From the NCBI GenBank assembly GCA_947442905.1, contig CANEWV010000080.1, positions 1-7,174 of the forward strand: a DNA stretch of 7,174 nucleotides, given 5' to 3'. A model generated the notes under the pieces. It was given only the letters and a program-made list of their open reading frames with translations. It had not been told where the DNA came from and ran no database searches. The DNA is from Chitinophagaceae bacterium (GTDB taxonomy: Bacteria > Bacteroidota > Bacteroidia > Chitinophagales > Chitinophagaceae). Of the stretch, positions 1 to 7,089 are shown piece after piece (position 1 is the stretch's first letter; the number at the start of each line of letters is the position of its first letter). A program made the translations under genes and the position numbers.

Positions 1-359
1 AAGCAGCTGTTGCATTGCTAAAAGATACAGGGCAAGAACATATCTTAACAGAGGTACACGAAAAAATAAAAGCATTGGATGTGGCTGGTGAACTACATAC
101 AGAAAACCTTGTTCGTAATATTTACAAGCCTTTTACGACACTTCAAATTTCAGACAAAATTGCGGAGTTGATTACCCCTCCTGAAGTTTCTACACCTGTA
201 GAAGTTATTTATCAGACCATCGAAGATTTACACACTTGTTGCCCTACAAATACGGGTGATTGGTATTTTACAGGCAACTATCCAACACCTGGTGGTAACA
301 AAGTGGTAAATAAAGCTTTCTTAAATTATATCGAAGGAAAAAACGAACGTGGGTATTAG
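1..359 (+). CDS. purF: Amidophosphoribosyltransferase, C-terminal part (5' end outside window)
   Basis: This is the last ~118 codons of a gene that enters the window already open; the frame runs from base 3 and no start codon need lie here (the TTG at 15 is internal). The family catalyses the first committed step of purine synthesis, moving ammonia from glutamine onto PRPP to give 5-phosphoribosylamine in the cytosol. The N-terminal glutaminase and the PRPP-binding motif are off the window, so the call rests on the tail. The block HTCCPTNTGDWYFTGNYPTPGG followed by NKVVNKAF and an EGKNER ending is, from memory, typical of the long (~620-residue) PurF-type proteins of Bacteroidota. Some Bacteroidota carry a PurF-like paralogue, so this could be either copy. 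It ends in TAG at 357-359, 7 bases before the stop of the convergent KAS III gene. Confidence 0.8.
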   Translation, partial: AAVALLKDTGQEHILTEVHEKIKALDVAGELHTENLVRNIYKPFTTLQISDKIAELITPPEVSTPVEVIYQTIEDLHTCCPTNTGDWYFTGNYPTPGGNKVVNKAFLNYIEGKNERGY

Positions 360-370
360 TAAGGCCTTAC
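359..370. repeat. Perfect 12-bp palindrome at the purF / KAS III convergent junction
   Basis: GTAAGGCCTTAC reads the same on both strands. It spans the last base of the purF stop codon, the whole 7-base gap and the stop codon of the minus-strand KAS III gene. With no loop it could form at best a 4-bp stem and it has no T-tract, so it is not a normal intrinsic terminator. It may be chance or a small site shared by the two converging transcripts. Confidence 0.5.
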
Positions 371-1440
371 ATCCTATAACACACCGCATTGATATTCATG
401 CCGGCTCCTACAGAAGCAAATAAAACAATGTCTCCTTTTTGAAGGCTATGATTTTCTAATTCACCGTGTTTTACCAAATCATATAAAGTAGGGATTGTAG
501 CTACAGAGCTATTACCTAGTTTATGAATACTCATTGGCATAATATGCGCTGGTATTTCTTTGATGTCGTATAATTTAAATAGCACTTTAATAAATCCTTC
601 ATCCATTTTTTCGTTGGCTTGGTGGAGGAAAAACTGTTTCACCTCACTTACGTGTACGCCTGCTTTATCTAGGCATTCTTTCATTGCGATGGGCACATTT
701 TTTATGGCATACTCGTATACTTTTCTGCCCTTCATTTTAATATAACGTACACTTGGATCACTATCTGGTTTATTAGATTTACCCATATACAAATAATAGG
801 CTTCATCGTTGCAATGGCTTTGAACACTTGCTGCTAAAATACCAGCGTTAGTATCCTCTTTGCCTTCTAAAATAGTAGCACCTGCGCCATCACTAAAAAT
901 CATACTATCTCTATCATAATCATCAACCACACGGCTTAATGTTTCGGCACCAATCACCAAACACTTTTTTGCCATCCCCGATTTTATAAATGCATCCGCT
1001 TGAATCACACCTTGTATCCATCCTGGGCAACCAAATAAAATGTCGTAAGCTACGCAGTTAGGATTTTTAATACCCAAATCGTGTTTTACCCTAGATGCAA
1101 GTGCAGGTAAAACGTCTGTTTGAATGGTTTTGTCTAATACGTTTCCAAAATTATGCGCAACAATAATTTGATCTAGTGTTTCAGGATCTAACCCTGCGTC
1201 TTCAATTGCTTTTTTTGCAGCAATAGTAGCCATGTCAGATGCATTGATATCTGAACTTGTGTAACGTCTTTCCTCTATTCCTGTAATGTCTTTAAATTTT
1301 TCAACAATTTCTGACGAAGGCGTTTCTATGGCTTCTCCATTTTCTGTAAAAAAAGAATGATTGGTAAAATCAGTATTTTTTTTAATGCTTGGAGGTATAT
1401 AAGAGCCTGAACCTGTGATAACTGTTTTTAAATTTGACAT
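367..1440 (-). CDS. 3-oxoacyl-ACP synthase III family protein (FabH-like KAS III)
   Basis: A 357-residue thiolase-fold condensing enzyme. KAS III enzymes load an acyl group from a CoA or ACP thioester onto a cysteine and condense it with malonyl-ACP in the cytosol. The complete Cys-His-Asn triad is visible: C138 in DILFGCPGW, H273 in FLHQAN, and N310 in KLGNSSVATIP. Also seen are IFSDGAGATI (181-190) and the C-terminal glycine-rich SVGAGMN (343-349). It is about 40 residues longer than E. coli FabH (317), largely through an insertion around residues 20-50 before the conserved DITGIEERR. This matches a Bacteroidota subfamily annotated only as '3-oxoacyl-ACP synthase III family', so the acyl substrate is open: it may not be the housekeeping FabH that starts fatty acid synthesis. 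The start is the ATG at 1440, since MSNLKTVITGSGSYIP aligns with the usual FabH N-terminus. It is the third gene of the kdsD operon, 15 bases after manC; no clear Shine-Dalgarno is seen. Confidence 0.9.
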   Translation of the reverse strand: MSNLKTVITGSGSYIPPSIKKNTDFTNHSFFTENGEAIETPSSEIVEKFKDITGIEERRYTSSDINASDMATIAAKKAIEDAGLDPETLDQIIVAHNFGNVLDKTIQTDVLPALASRVKHDLGIKNPNCVAYDILFGCPGWIQGVIQADAFIKSGMAKKCLVIGAETLSRVVDDYDRDSMIFSDGAGATILEGKEDTNAGILAASVQSHCNDEAYYLYMGKSNKPDSDPSVRYIKMKGRKVYEYAIKNVPIAMKECLDKAGVHVSEVKQFFLHQANEKMDEGFIKVLFKLYDIKEIPAHIMPMSIHKLGNSSVATIPTLYDLVKHGELENHSLQKGDIVLFASVGAGMNINAVCYRM

Positions 1441-1455
1441 GTATGAATATTGGGG

Positions 1456-2538
1456 TTATAAATATTTATCGCCTTTATTTCGTTTTACTTCAGCCACGTA
1501 TTCTTTGATAGATTGTTCTTTGTCTTTTTTACAAATGAGTAAAGCATCTTCCGAATCAACTACAATAAAATCATCGAGCCCTTGTAATACTATGAGTTTA
1601 TTTGCGGGTCCTGCCACCATACATTTTGTGGCATCAATAACAATCACATTATCAGAAGCTACTGCGTTACCTAAATAATCTTTTTCTAAATTATCGTAGG
1701 CGCTATTCCAAGTTCCTAAATCACTCCATCCAAACGATGATGGTATTACATATACATTGTCTGCTTTTTCCATGATGGCCACATCAATAGAAATATTTAC
1801 GCAGAGCGGATATATTGTATCAATGGCTTCTTTTTCTTGCGGGGTATTAAACTTGTCTTTTGCGGCATCAAATAGTTCAAACATTTCTGGTTGAAACAGT
1901 TCAAATGCCTTTACAATTTGTGCCACTTTCCAAACAAAAATACCTGCATTCCATAAAAAGTCGCCACTACGGATAAATGTTTTAGCTAAATCTAGATCTG
2001 GTTTTTCGGTAAATGTTTTTACTTTAAAAATCCCATCGCCAGCTTCTATGCTATCATGTTGTATATATCCATATCCGGTATTTGGATGCGTAGGCTTAAT
2101 GCCTAGCGTAACAAGTGATTTGATATGATTAACAAACTCAAGTGCTTTGTTGGTGGTTTCTCTAAATTGTTCTGCATCTAAAATCATATGATCGGAAGGT
2201 GCAACAATTAAAGAAGCCTCTGGGTCTTTTTGTAGCAGCTTACAAGAAATATAGGCAATACAAGCAGCCGTATTTTTTCTGCTCGGTTCCGCTAAAATAT
2301 TTTGTGCGGGAAGTTCAGGTAATTGTTCTTGAACAATGGACACATATTCGTCAGAAGTAACAATGTAAATATTTTCTAAGGGTATAAAAGCCTTATACCT
2401 TTCAAAAGTCCATTGTATCAGTGATTTTCCGGTGTGTAAAATATCCAAAAATTGTTTAGGGTATGCAGTTCTACTCATAGGCCAAAACCTACTGCCAATC
2501 CCACCGGCCATAATGGCTACGTAATGGTGTTTATTCAT
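1456..2538 (-). CDS. manC: Mannose-1-phosphate guanylyltransferase
   Basis: A 360-residue nucleotidyltransferase predicted to make GDP-mannose from mannose-1-phosphate and GTP in the cytosol, the donor for mannose, fucose and related sugars in surface polysaccharides and glycoproteins. The pyrophosphorylase signature is intact at residues 11-30, with GGIGSRFWPMSR followed by PKQF. Further family motifs in order are EPSRKNTAACIA (84-95), the APSDH metal/nucleotide block (113-117), NTGYGYIQ (153-160), FTEKPD (176-181), WNAGIFVW (196-203) and GWSDLGTW (270-277). The length fits the short monofunctional type; the C-terminal phosphomannose isomerase domain of the ~470-residue bifunctional enzymes is absent. 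The ATG at 2538 lies only 2 bases after the kdsD stop, so the two are almost certainly co-transcribed. A purine-rich AGAGGGA inside the end of kdsD is a possible but distant ribosome site. The residual doubt is the exact sugar specificity. Confidence 0.95.
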   Translation of the reverse strand: MNKHHYVAIMAGGIGSRFWPMSRTAYPKQFLDILHTGKSLIQWTFERYKAFIPLENIYIVTSDEYVSIVQEQLPELPAQNILAEPSRKNTAACIAYISCKLLQKDPEASLIVAPSDHMILDAEQFRETTNKALEFVNHIKSLVTLGIKPTHPNTGYGYIQHDSIEAGDGIFKVKTFTEKPDLDLAKTFIRSGDFLWNAGIFVWKVAQIVKAFELFQPEMFELFDAAKDKFNTPQEKEAIDTIYPLCVNISIDVAIMEKADNVYVIPSSFGWSDLGTWNSAYDNLEKDYLGNAVASDNVIVIDATKCMVAGPANKLIVLQGLDDFIVVDSEDALLICKKDKEQSIKEYVAEVKRNKGDKYL

Positions 2539-2540
2539 AA

Positions 2541-3500
2541 CTAAATGAGTCCCTCTTTTATAAGTTCGTGGATATGCAATATGCCATAATAGCTACCTTC
2601 TTTGGTAACAATCAAATGACTTATTTCATGTTGCTTCATCTGATCAATTGCTTCTGCAGCAAGCGTTTGATGATCTATTAAATGTGGGGTATGTGACATA
2701 ATTTCTGCTGCGGTAATATTTTCTATGTTTACCGTTTTTTCAAGCATGCGTCTTAAATCACCATCTGTGATAACACCTGCAATTTCATTATTATTGATAA
2801 CTACTGCAACACCCAATCTATTTTTAGTGATTTCTATAATCGCATTTTTTAATGGTGTATGGGGCGCAACCGTAGGTTTTAAATCTTTATTTGTGAGGTC
2901 GGCTACTTTTAAAAACAAACGCTTTCCTAAATTACCACCTGGATGGTATTTTCCAAAATCGGCACTGGTAAAACCTTTCAATTGCATCAGGCATACTGCA
3001 ATCACATCGCCCATAACAAGTTGAGCCGTTGTACTACTAGTTGGTGCTAAATTATTAGGACATGCTTCACTACTCACGGTTGTATTTAAAATATAATCCG
3101 CCGCTGCCGCTAAATAACTTGAAGTATTGCCTACAATGCCAATTAGTTTATTGCCAAAGTTTTTAATGTAAGGAACAAGGGCTTTAATTTCTGGGCTCTC
3201 TCCACTCTTACTAATTATTAAAACGATATCGTCTTTTTGCACCGTACCTAAATCACCATGAATGGCATCGGCGGCATGCATAAATAAAGAGGGCGTTCCG
3301 GTAGAATTAAGTGTTGCCACAATTTTTTGTGCAATCAGTGCACTTTTTCCGATCCCACTAAAAACCAATCGGCCTTTACAATTGTTTAGGAGTTCAATCG
3401 CTTCTACAAAAGATGCATCCAAAAATGAGGCGAGGTCTGCAATTGACTTTGCCTCTAATTGAACGGTTTGTAAAGCGGTTTCTACTATTGCGTTTTTCAT
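2541..3500 (-). CDS. kdsD: KpsF/GutQ-type arabinose-5-phosphate isomerase
   Basis: A 319-residue protein with an N-terminal SIS sugar-isomerase domain (about 33-175) and two CBS domains (about 202-258 and 265-319). The family interconverts ribulose-5-phosphate and arabinose-5-phosphate, the first step toward Kdo for LPS. Motifs seen include SGIGKSALIA, HAADAIHGDLG, SKSGESPEIK, a NNLAPTSSTTAQ block and HPGGNLGKRL. From memory the E. coli KdsD active-site residues K59, H88, E111, E152 and H193 correspond to K52, H81, E104, E145 and H186 here at a constant offset, so the enzyme should be active. The frame also opens at a TTG at 3509, three codons upstream, but that TTG lies inside the predicted -7 promoter box, so the ATG at 3500 is chosen. 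It is the first gene of the kdsD-manC-KAS III operon and divergent from recQ. The CBS pair suggests ligand control, but no ligand can be read from sequence. Confidence 0.94.
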   Translation of the reverse strand: MKNAIVETALQTVQLEAKSIADLASFLDASFVEAIELLNNCKGRLVFSGIGKSALIAQKIVATLNSTGTPSLFMHAADAIHGDLGTVQKDDIVLIISKSGESPEIKALVPYIKNFGNKLIGIVGNTSSYLAAAADYILNTTVSSEACPNNLAPTSSTTAQLVMGDVIAVCLMQLKGFTSADFGKYHPGGNLGKRLFLKVADLTNKDLKPTVAPHTPLKNAIIEITKNRLGVAVVINNNEIAGVITDGDLRRMLEKTVNIENITAAEIMSHTPHLIDHQTLAAEAIDQMKQHEISHLIVTKEGSYYGILHIHELIKEGLI

Positions 3501-3506
3501 GCTTTG

Positions 3507-3514
3507 CAAAGGTA
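3507..3514 (-). promoter_or_regulatory. Predicted Bacteroidota -7 promoter box of the kdsD operon
   Basis: On the minus strand this reads TACCTTTG, an exact match to the Bacteroidota consensus TAnnTTTG. Only six bases (CAAAGC) lie between it and the kdsD ATG, so transcription would begin within a few bases of the start codon and the message would be nearly leaderless. No convincing -33 TTG/TTTG is seen at the usual 17-23 base distance, which lowers confidence. Confidence 0.5.
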
Positions 3515-3564
3515 AACTTTAACATGAAAGCACGCGTTATCAGGTCATTCTTTGTTAACTTCGC

Positions 3565-3585
3565 AATCCTTTCAAAAAAAGGATT
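3565..3585. repeat. 8-bp perfect inverted repeat in the kdsD-recQ intergenic region
   Basis: AATCCTTT and AAAGGATT flank a five-base CAAAA spacer. It lies between two divergent genes, where a terminator is not expected, about 60 bases upstream of the recQ ATG and about 65 bases upstream of the kdsD ATG. It could be an operator, a weak hairpin in a recQ leader, or chance in AT-rich DNA. Confidence 0.45.
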
Positions 3586-3644
3586 AACTTAAACAAATCA
3601 CAAACCCCCGTTTTAGTTGATTATGAAGGAAATACAGATGTGAA

Positions 3645-5948
3645 ATGGCAAAAACAAGTAGTAAACCCACCAAAATAACCCCAAAATCAGCCCCTAAAAA
3701 GGCGCCGGCAAAAATAAAAGGCCCCCGACAAGCCAGCACCCTTGTAGACCCAAGTAATTTTGATATTTACGCAGGCCTCGAAAAATATTTTGGTTTTAGA
3801 GAGTTTAAAGGCACCCAAGAGCAGGCAATTACCAGTTTATTAAGCGGTAAAGACACTTTTGTTATCATGCCAACTGGCGGTGGTAAAAGTTTATGCTACC
3901 AATTACCAGCACTACTCCAAGAGGGATGCGCCATTGTGGTGTCTCCACTAATTGCACTCATGAAAAACCAGGTAGATCTGGTACGCGGATATAGTGAAAA
4001 TGATGAGGTAGCACACTTTTTAAATTCTTCTTTAAATAAGGGTCAAATAAAAATAGTAAAAGATGATTTGCTAAATGGCAAAACCAAGCTATTGTATGTG
4101 GCACCCGAAACATTAACCAAGCAAGAAAACCTTGATTTTTTTAGCGACCTCAAAATTTCTTTTTTTGCCGTAGATGAAGCGCATTGTATTTCGGAATGGG
4201 GACATGATTTTAGACCCGAGTACAGACGCTTAAGAGAAATGATGGACATCATCAATCCAGCGGTGCCTGTTGTTGCTTTAACAGCAACGGCTACGCCTAA
4301 AGTGCAAAGTGATATTGTTAAAAACTTAGGTTTACGCGACGCTACTATTCTTCTTTCTTCATTTAATAGGTCTAATTTATTTTATGAAATTCAGCCTAAA
4401 ATAAAAAAAGAAGATACCGTAAAGCACATTGTAAAATTTATTTCACAGCATAAAGGCAAGAGTGGAATTATTTACACCCTGAACCGAAAAACCACCGAAG
4501 AATTAGCAGAAGTACTCGTAGCAAATAATATTAAAGCAGTAGCCTACCACGCAGGCCTTGATCAAAAATTAAGGGCCGACAGGCAAGACCAGTTTTTACA
4601 AGAAGATGTACAGGTAATCGTTGCTACCATTGCGTTTGGCATGGGTATCGATAAGCCAGATATCCGTTTTGTAATTCACTTTAATATTCCAAAGTCTATC
4701 GAAAATTATTACCAAGAAACCGGTAGAGCAGGTCGTGATGGACTAGAAGGTATTTGTGTACTATACTATTCTCATAAAGACGTTTCAAAAATAGAACACC
4801 TCATGCGCGATAAGCCATTAAGCGAACGCGAAGTGGGTAATCAACTCATTGACGAAACGGTTGCTTACGCAGAAAGTGGTGTTTGTCGTAGAAAAATATT
4901 ACTGCATTATTTTGGAGAAGAATGGCCTACACAAAACTGTGGCAACTGCGATAATTGTAAAAACCCAAAAGAACTCATTGAAGCCAAAGAAGAAGTTGTA
5001 AAAATATTAAAAGTTATTGCAGCACTAGATGAACGCTTTGTGGCAGATTACGTGGTGAATATGGTAAGCGGTCATTTAACGCCACAAATTTCAATGTTTA
5101 GGCATGACGTGTTACCGGTGTTTGGAATTGGAAAAGACAAAGACGCACACTTCTTTAATAGTCTTATAAGACAAATGCTTCTCGAAAATTTAATTAGAAA
5201 GGATATTGAAGAATATGGTCTTTTGAAATTAACAGATATGGGTAACAAGTTTTTAAAGAAAGCTAGCAGTTTCAAAATTGTACTCAATAATTTATTTGAA
5301 GACGCAAATGCCGATGATGAAGATGGCGATGGGGCTGCGCAAACAGGAGCCGCTGCAGATGAAAAATTATTTCAAATGCTTAAGGAGCTTCGCCAAACAG
5401 AGGGTAAGAAAAAAAGCTTGCCTCCATTTGTGATTTTCCTAGAAAGTTCGCTACAAGATATGGCTACCTTATTTCCTACGACCCTAGAAGAACTAGATAA
5501 GTGTCAGGGGGTCAGTAAAGGGAAGGCACTGAAATACGGAAAGCCTTTTGTGGATATGATTGCAGACTATGTAGAAGAGCATGATATTGTTAAGCCAGAC
5601 GAATTTATCATGAAAAGTGTGGCTAACAAAGCGAATAATAAAATCTATATTATTCAAAACGTAGACAAAAAAATCCCTCTCGAAACCATTGCTAAAAACA
5701 AAGGTCTAAAACTAGACGAACTACTAGAAGAAATGGAAACCATTGCTGCAAGTGGCACTAAATTAAATTTAGATTACGCCATTGATGAGTGGCTAGATAG
5801 TTACGATCAAGAAGATATCATTGATTACTTTAAAAGTTGTGAAACCGCTTCATTAGAAGTAGCGCAACAAGAACTTAGTGAAAATGATTACAGCCTGGAG
5901 CAGCTAAAAATTATGCGTATTAAATTTTTAAGCGTCTTTGGAAATTAG
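3645..5948 (+). CDS. recQ: ATP-dependent DNA helicase RecQ
   Basis: A 767-residue 3'-5' superfamily 2 helicase for recombination and replication-fork repair. In order: a Lys/Pro/Ala-rich tail (1-33); motif 0 [12 protein letters not shown] (51-62); Walker A PTGGGKS (76-82); DEAH (177-180) with [13 protein letters not shown]; motif III ALTATAT (211-217); the C-terminal RecA lobe with YHAGL and the motif V/VI block FGMGIDKPD and [10 protein letters not shown] (331-366); a zinc site with all four cysteines (C414, C432, C435, C438); an RQC winged helix (about 445-550); an acidic Asp/Ala/Gly linker (552-572); an HRDC domain (about 573-645); and about 120 further residues. E. coli RecQ, at about 610 residues, ends with HRDC. 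The extra tail resembles the helix-turn-helix (HTH_40-like) end of some long RecQ proteins, which is inference. The start is the ATG at 3645; AAGGAAA lies ~12 bases upstream, a rather long spacing. It is divergent from kdsD, and its stop overlaps the stop of the convergent DUF3089 gene. Confidence 0.97.
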   Translation: MAKTSSKPTKITPKSAPKKAPAKIKGPRQASTLVDPSNFDIYAGLEKYFGFREFKGTQEQAITSLLSGKDTFVIMPTGGGKSLCYQLPALLQEGCAIVVSPLIALMKNQVDLVRGYSENDEVAHFLNSSLNKGQIKIVKDDLLNGKTKLLYVAPETLTKQENLDFFSDLKISFFAVDEAHCISEWGHDFRPEYRRLREMMDIINPAVPVVALTATATPKVQSDIVKNLGLRDATILLSSFNRSNLFYEIQPKIKKEDTVKHIVKFISQHKGKSGIIYTLNRKTTEELAEVLVANNIKAVAYHAGLDQKLRADRQDQFLQEDVQVIVATIAFGMGIDKPDIRFVIHFNIPKSIENYYQETGRAGRDGLEGICVLYYSHKDVSKIEHLMRDKPLSEREVGNQLIDETVAYAESGVCRRKILLHYFGEEWPTQNCGNCDNCKNPKELIEAKEEVVKILKVIAALDERFVADYVVNMVSGHLTPQISMFRHDVLPVFGIGKDKDAHFFNSLIRQMLLENLIRKDIEEYGLLKLTDMGNKFLKKASSFKIVLNNLFEDANADDEDGDGAAQTGAAADEKLFQMLKELRQTEGKKKSLPPFVIFLESSLQDMATLFPTTLEELDKCQGVSKGKALKYGKPFVDMIADYVEEHDIVKPDEFIMKSVANKANNKIYIIQNVDKKIPLETIAKNKGLKLDELLEEMETIAASGTKLNLDYAIDEWLDSYDQEDIIDYFKSCETASLEVAQQELSENDYSLEQLKIMRIKFLSVFGN

Positions 5949-7000
5949 TGCGCCTCGTTTTTATAAGCCTTCATTCTTTCGATTACATTTTCTCTTACGT
6001 TCACGTAATATAAATTGTAATCTCCAATATGATAGTTTGGATCTTTAACTAAAAAACTTCCAAATATTTTTGGTTTAGCGGTCCATAAAACTTTATCTGT
6101 TAATTTTGCTTCGGCAACACCTTTCGCTATTTTATTAAAATTAGTAAGCACTCCGCCTTTATTGGCATCCCAAGAGGCGTTTGGTATAGATTTAGTAAAG
6201 GTTAGCGGATTCGTAACAATCACATCAAATTTTTCTTTTTGAATAAATGGTGGTGTGTAACCTTCTTTGTATGTTCTCCAACTACATATACATCCCGTTT
6301 GCTTTGGTGTATCACATGCCTTGATAGATGAAAATATCAAAGGATTTACGGGAATACCTACTAAATAGGCGGCCACTAATTGTTTCTGAAGTGGTTTACC
6401 ATCAAAAAATTCTTTTACGAGTCTAGTACCATGTGTAGTGCCTTGGCTATGTGAGGCAATAATAATGGCCCTGCCTTTATTTTCGTTGGCTAAATAATAT
6501 TCAAAGGCTGCTTTTACATCTTGATAGGCGAGTTCAAAAGCGGCTATTGCAAGTGTAGTATCGAATGCAGTAACAGGATAGTATGCACTGATATGTGTTT
6601 GACGATAACGGGGTGCAAATAACCTGCCAGCTACATTAAATAAACTACCTTGGTAAAGCACCGGACTATAATCAGTTTTTGCAGCTAAAAGCGCATCCGA
6701 AATATCAGCGTTAAGGCCAAATGGTTTTTCTGTTCCCAAATAAGTTGTGGGATGAATAAAAAATACATCTACAGCAGTGTCTTGGTTGTAGGAAGCTAGC
6801 AGTGGAGCAGGCACACTGTCCGAAGGGTCATGAATAGCAGGGTGTGCAGCCCAATAGGCAACATCACTGTAGTTAGGGCCAGTTGATGCTTTATTAATTT
6901 GGTAGTTGGCCGCTAATTTTTGATAGCTATTGCTACAACTAGATGCTAATAATACCAGAACAATGATTGTGAATAGGTTTTTGGGGGTATGTTTCATCAT
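5945..7000 (-). CDS. DUF3089 alpha/beta-hydrolase-like lipoprotein
   Basis: A 351-residue protein of uncharacterised function. The N-terminus has a basic start (MMKHTPKN), a hydrophobic stretch and a lipobox-like LLASSC with the lipidated cysteine near residue 22, so it is probably a lipoprotein exported across the inner membrane. The body matches the DUF3089 family as I remember it: [11 protein letters not shown] near residue 80, a nucleophile elbow ASHSQG with serine at about 185, [11 protein letters not shown] near 235-244 with paired cysteines, and a terminal [12 protein letters not shown] whose histidine (~324) could complete a Ser-Asp-His triad. A hydrolase or esterase activity is therefore plausible, but the substrate is unknown. 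The frame stays open to a TTG at 7021, but that lies upstream of a predicted -7 promoter box, so the ATG at 7000 (or the next codon, also ATG, at 6997) is preferred. The TAA stop shares four bases with the recQ stop. Confidence 0.88.
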   Translation of the reverse strand: MMKHTPKNLFTIIVLVLLASSCSNSYQKLAANYQINKASTGPNYSDVAYWAAHPAIHDPSDSVPAPLLASYNQDTAVDVFFIHPTTYLGTEKPFGLNADISDALLAAKTDYSPVLYQGSLFNVAGRLFAPRYRQTHISAYYPVTAFDTTLAIAAFELAYQDVKAAFEYYLANENKGRAIIIASHSQGTTHGTRLVKEFFDGKPLQKQLVAAYLVGIPVNPLIFSSIKACDTPKQTGCICSWRTYKEGYTPPFIQKEKFDVIVTNPLTFTKSIPNASWDANKGGVLTNFNKIAKGVAEAKLTDKVLWTAKPKIFGSFLVKDPNYHIGDYNLYYVNVRENVIERMKAYKNEAH

Positions 7001-7008
7001 AGGTAAGA

Positions 7009-7016
7009 CAAAATTA
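7009..7016 (-). promoter_or_regulatory. Predicted Bacteroidota -7 promoter box of the DUF3089 gene
   Basis: The minus strand reads TAATTTTG, an exact TAnnTTTG match, eight bases before the ATG at 7000. A TTG that could serve as the -33 element lies 23 bases further upstream (7040-7042), at the long end of normal spacing. The predicted transcript would have almost no leader. Confidence 0.5.
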
Positions 7017-7048
7017 AACAATTCTGGGCTGCTTTACGGCAATATCCT

Positions 7049-7077
7049 TTGTTAAATATGCGTTTTATACTTATAAT
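7049..7077 (+). promoter_or_regulatory. Possible -35/-10 promoter of the oxygenase gene
   Basis: TTGTTA (7049-7054) and TATAAT (7072-7077) are separated by exactly 17 bases, and the ATG follows 12 bases after TATAAT. This is the classical sigma-70 arrangement rather than the Bacteroidota TAnnTTTG form, and the region is very AT-rich, so a chance match is possible. Confidence 0.35.
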
Positions 7078-7089
7078 AATCACATATTT

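Noticed and set aside
560..745. Open plus-strand frame inside the KAS III gene
   Set aside because: It lies wholly opposite a well-supported gene with an intact catalytic triad, and its translation resembles no family.
1458..1469. AT-only palindrome ATAAATATTTAT at the manC stop codon
   Set aside because: It encodes the last manC codons and is the kind of AT palindrome expected by chance in this composition; it has no GC stem to act as a terminator.
1415..1678. Plus-strand frame across the KAS III / manC junction
   Set aside because: It is antisense to the start of one gene and the end of another; Ser/Thr-rich shadow translation with no motif.
2725..3024. Plus-strand frame of 99 codons within kdsD
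   Set aside because: It is antisense to the CBS and SIS coding sequence; no recognisable domain or ribosome site.
3262..3462. Plus-strand frame within kdsD
   Set aside because: Shadow of the SIS domain coding strand; no independent support.
4043..4255. Minus-strand frame within recQ
   Set aside because: It lies opposite the DEAH helicase region; the translation is only the complement of conserved motifs.
5072..5287. Minus-strand frame within recQ
   Set aside because: It lies opposite the RQC domain; no features of a real protein.
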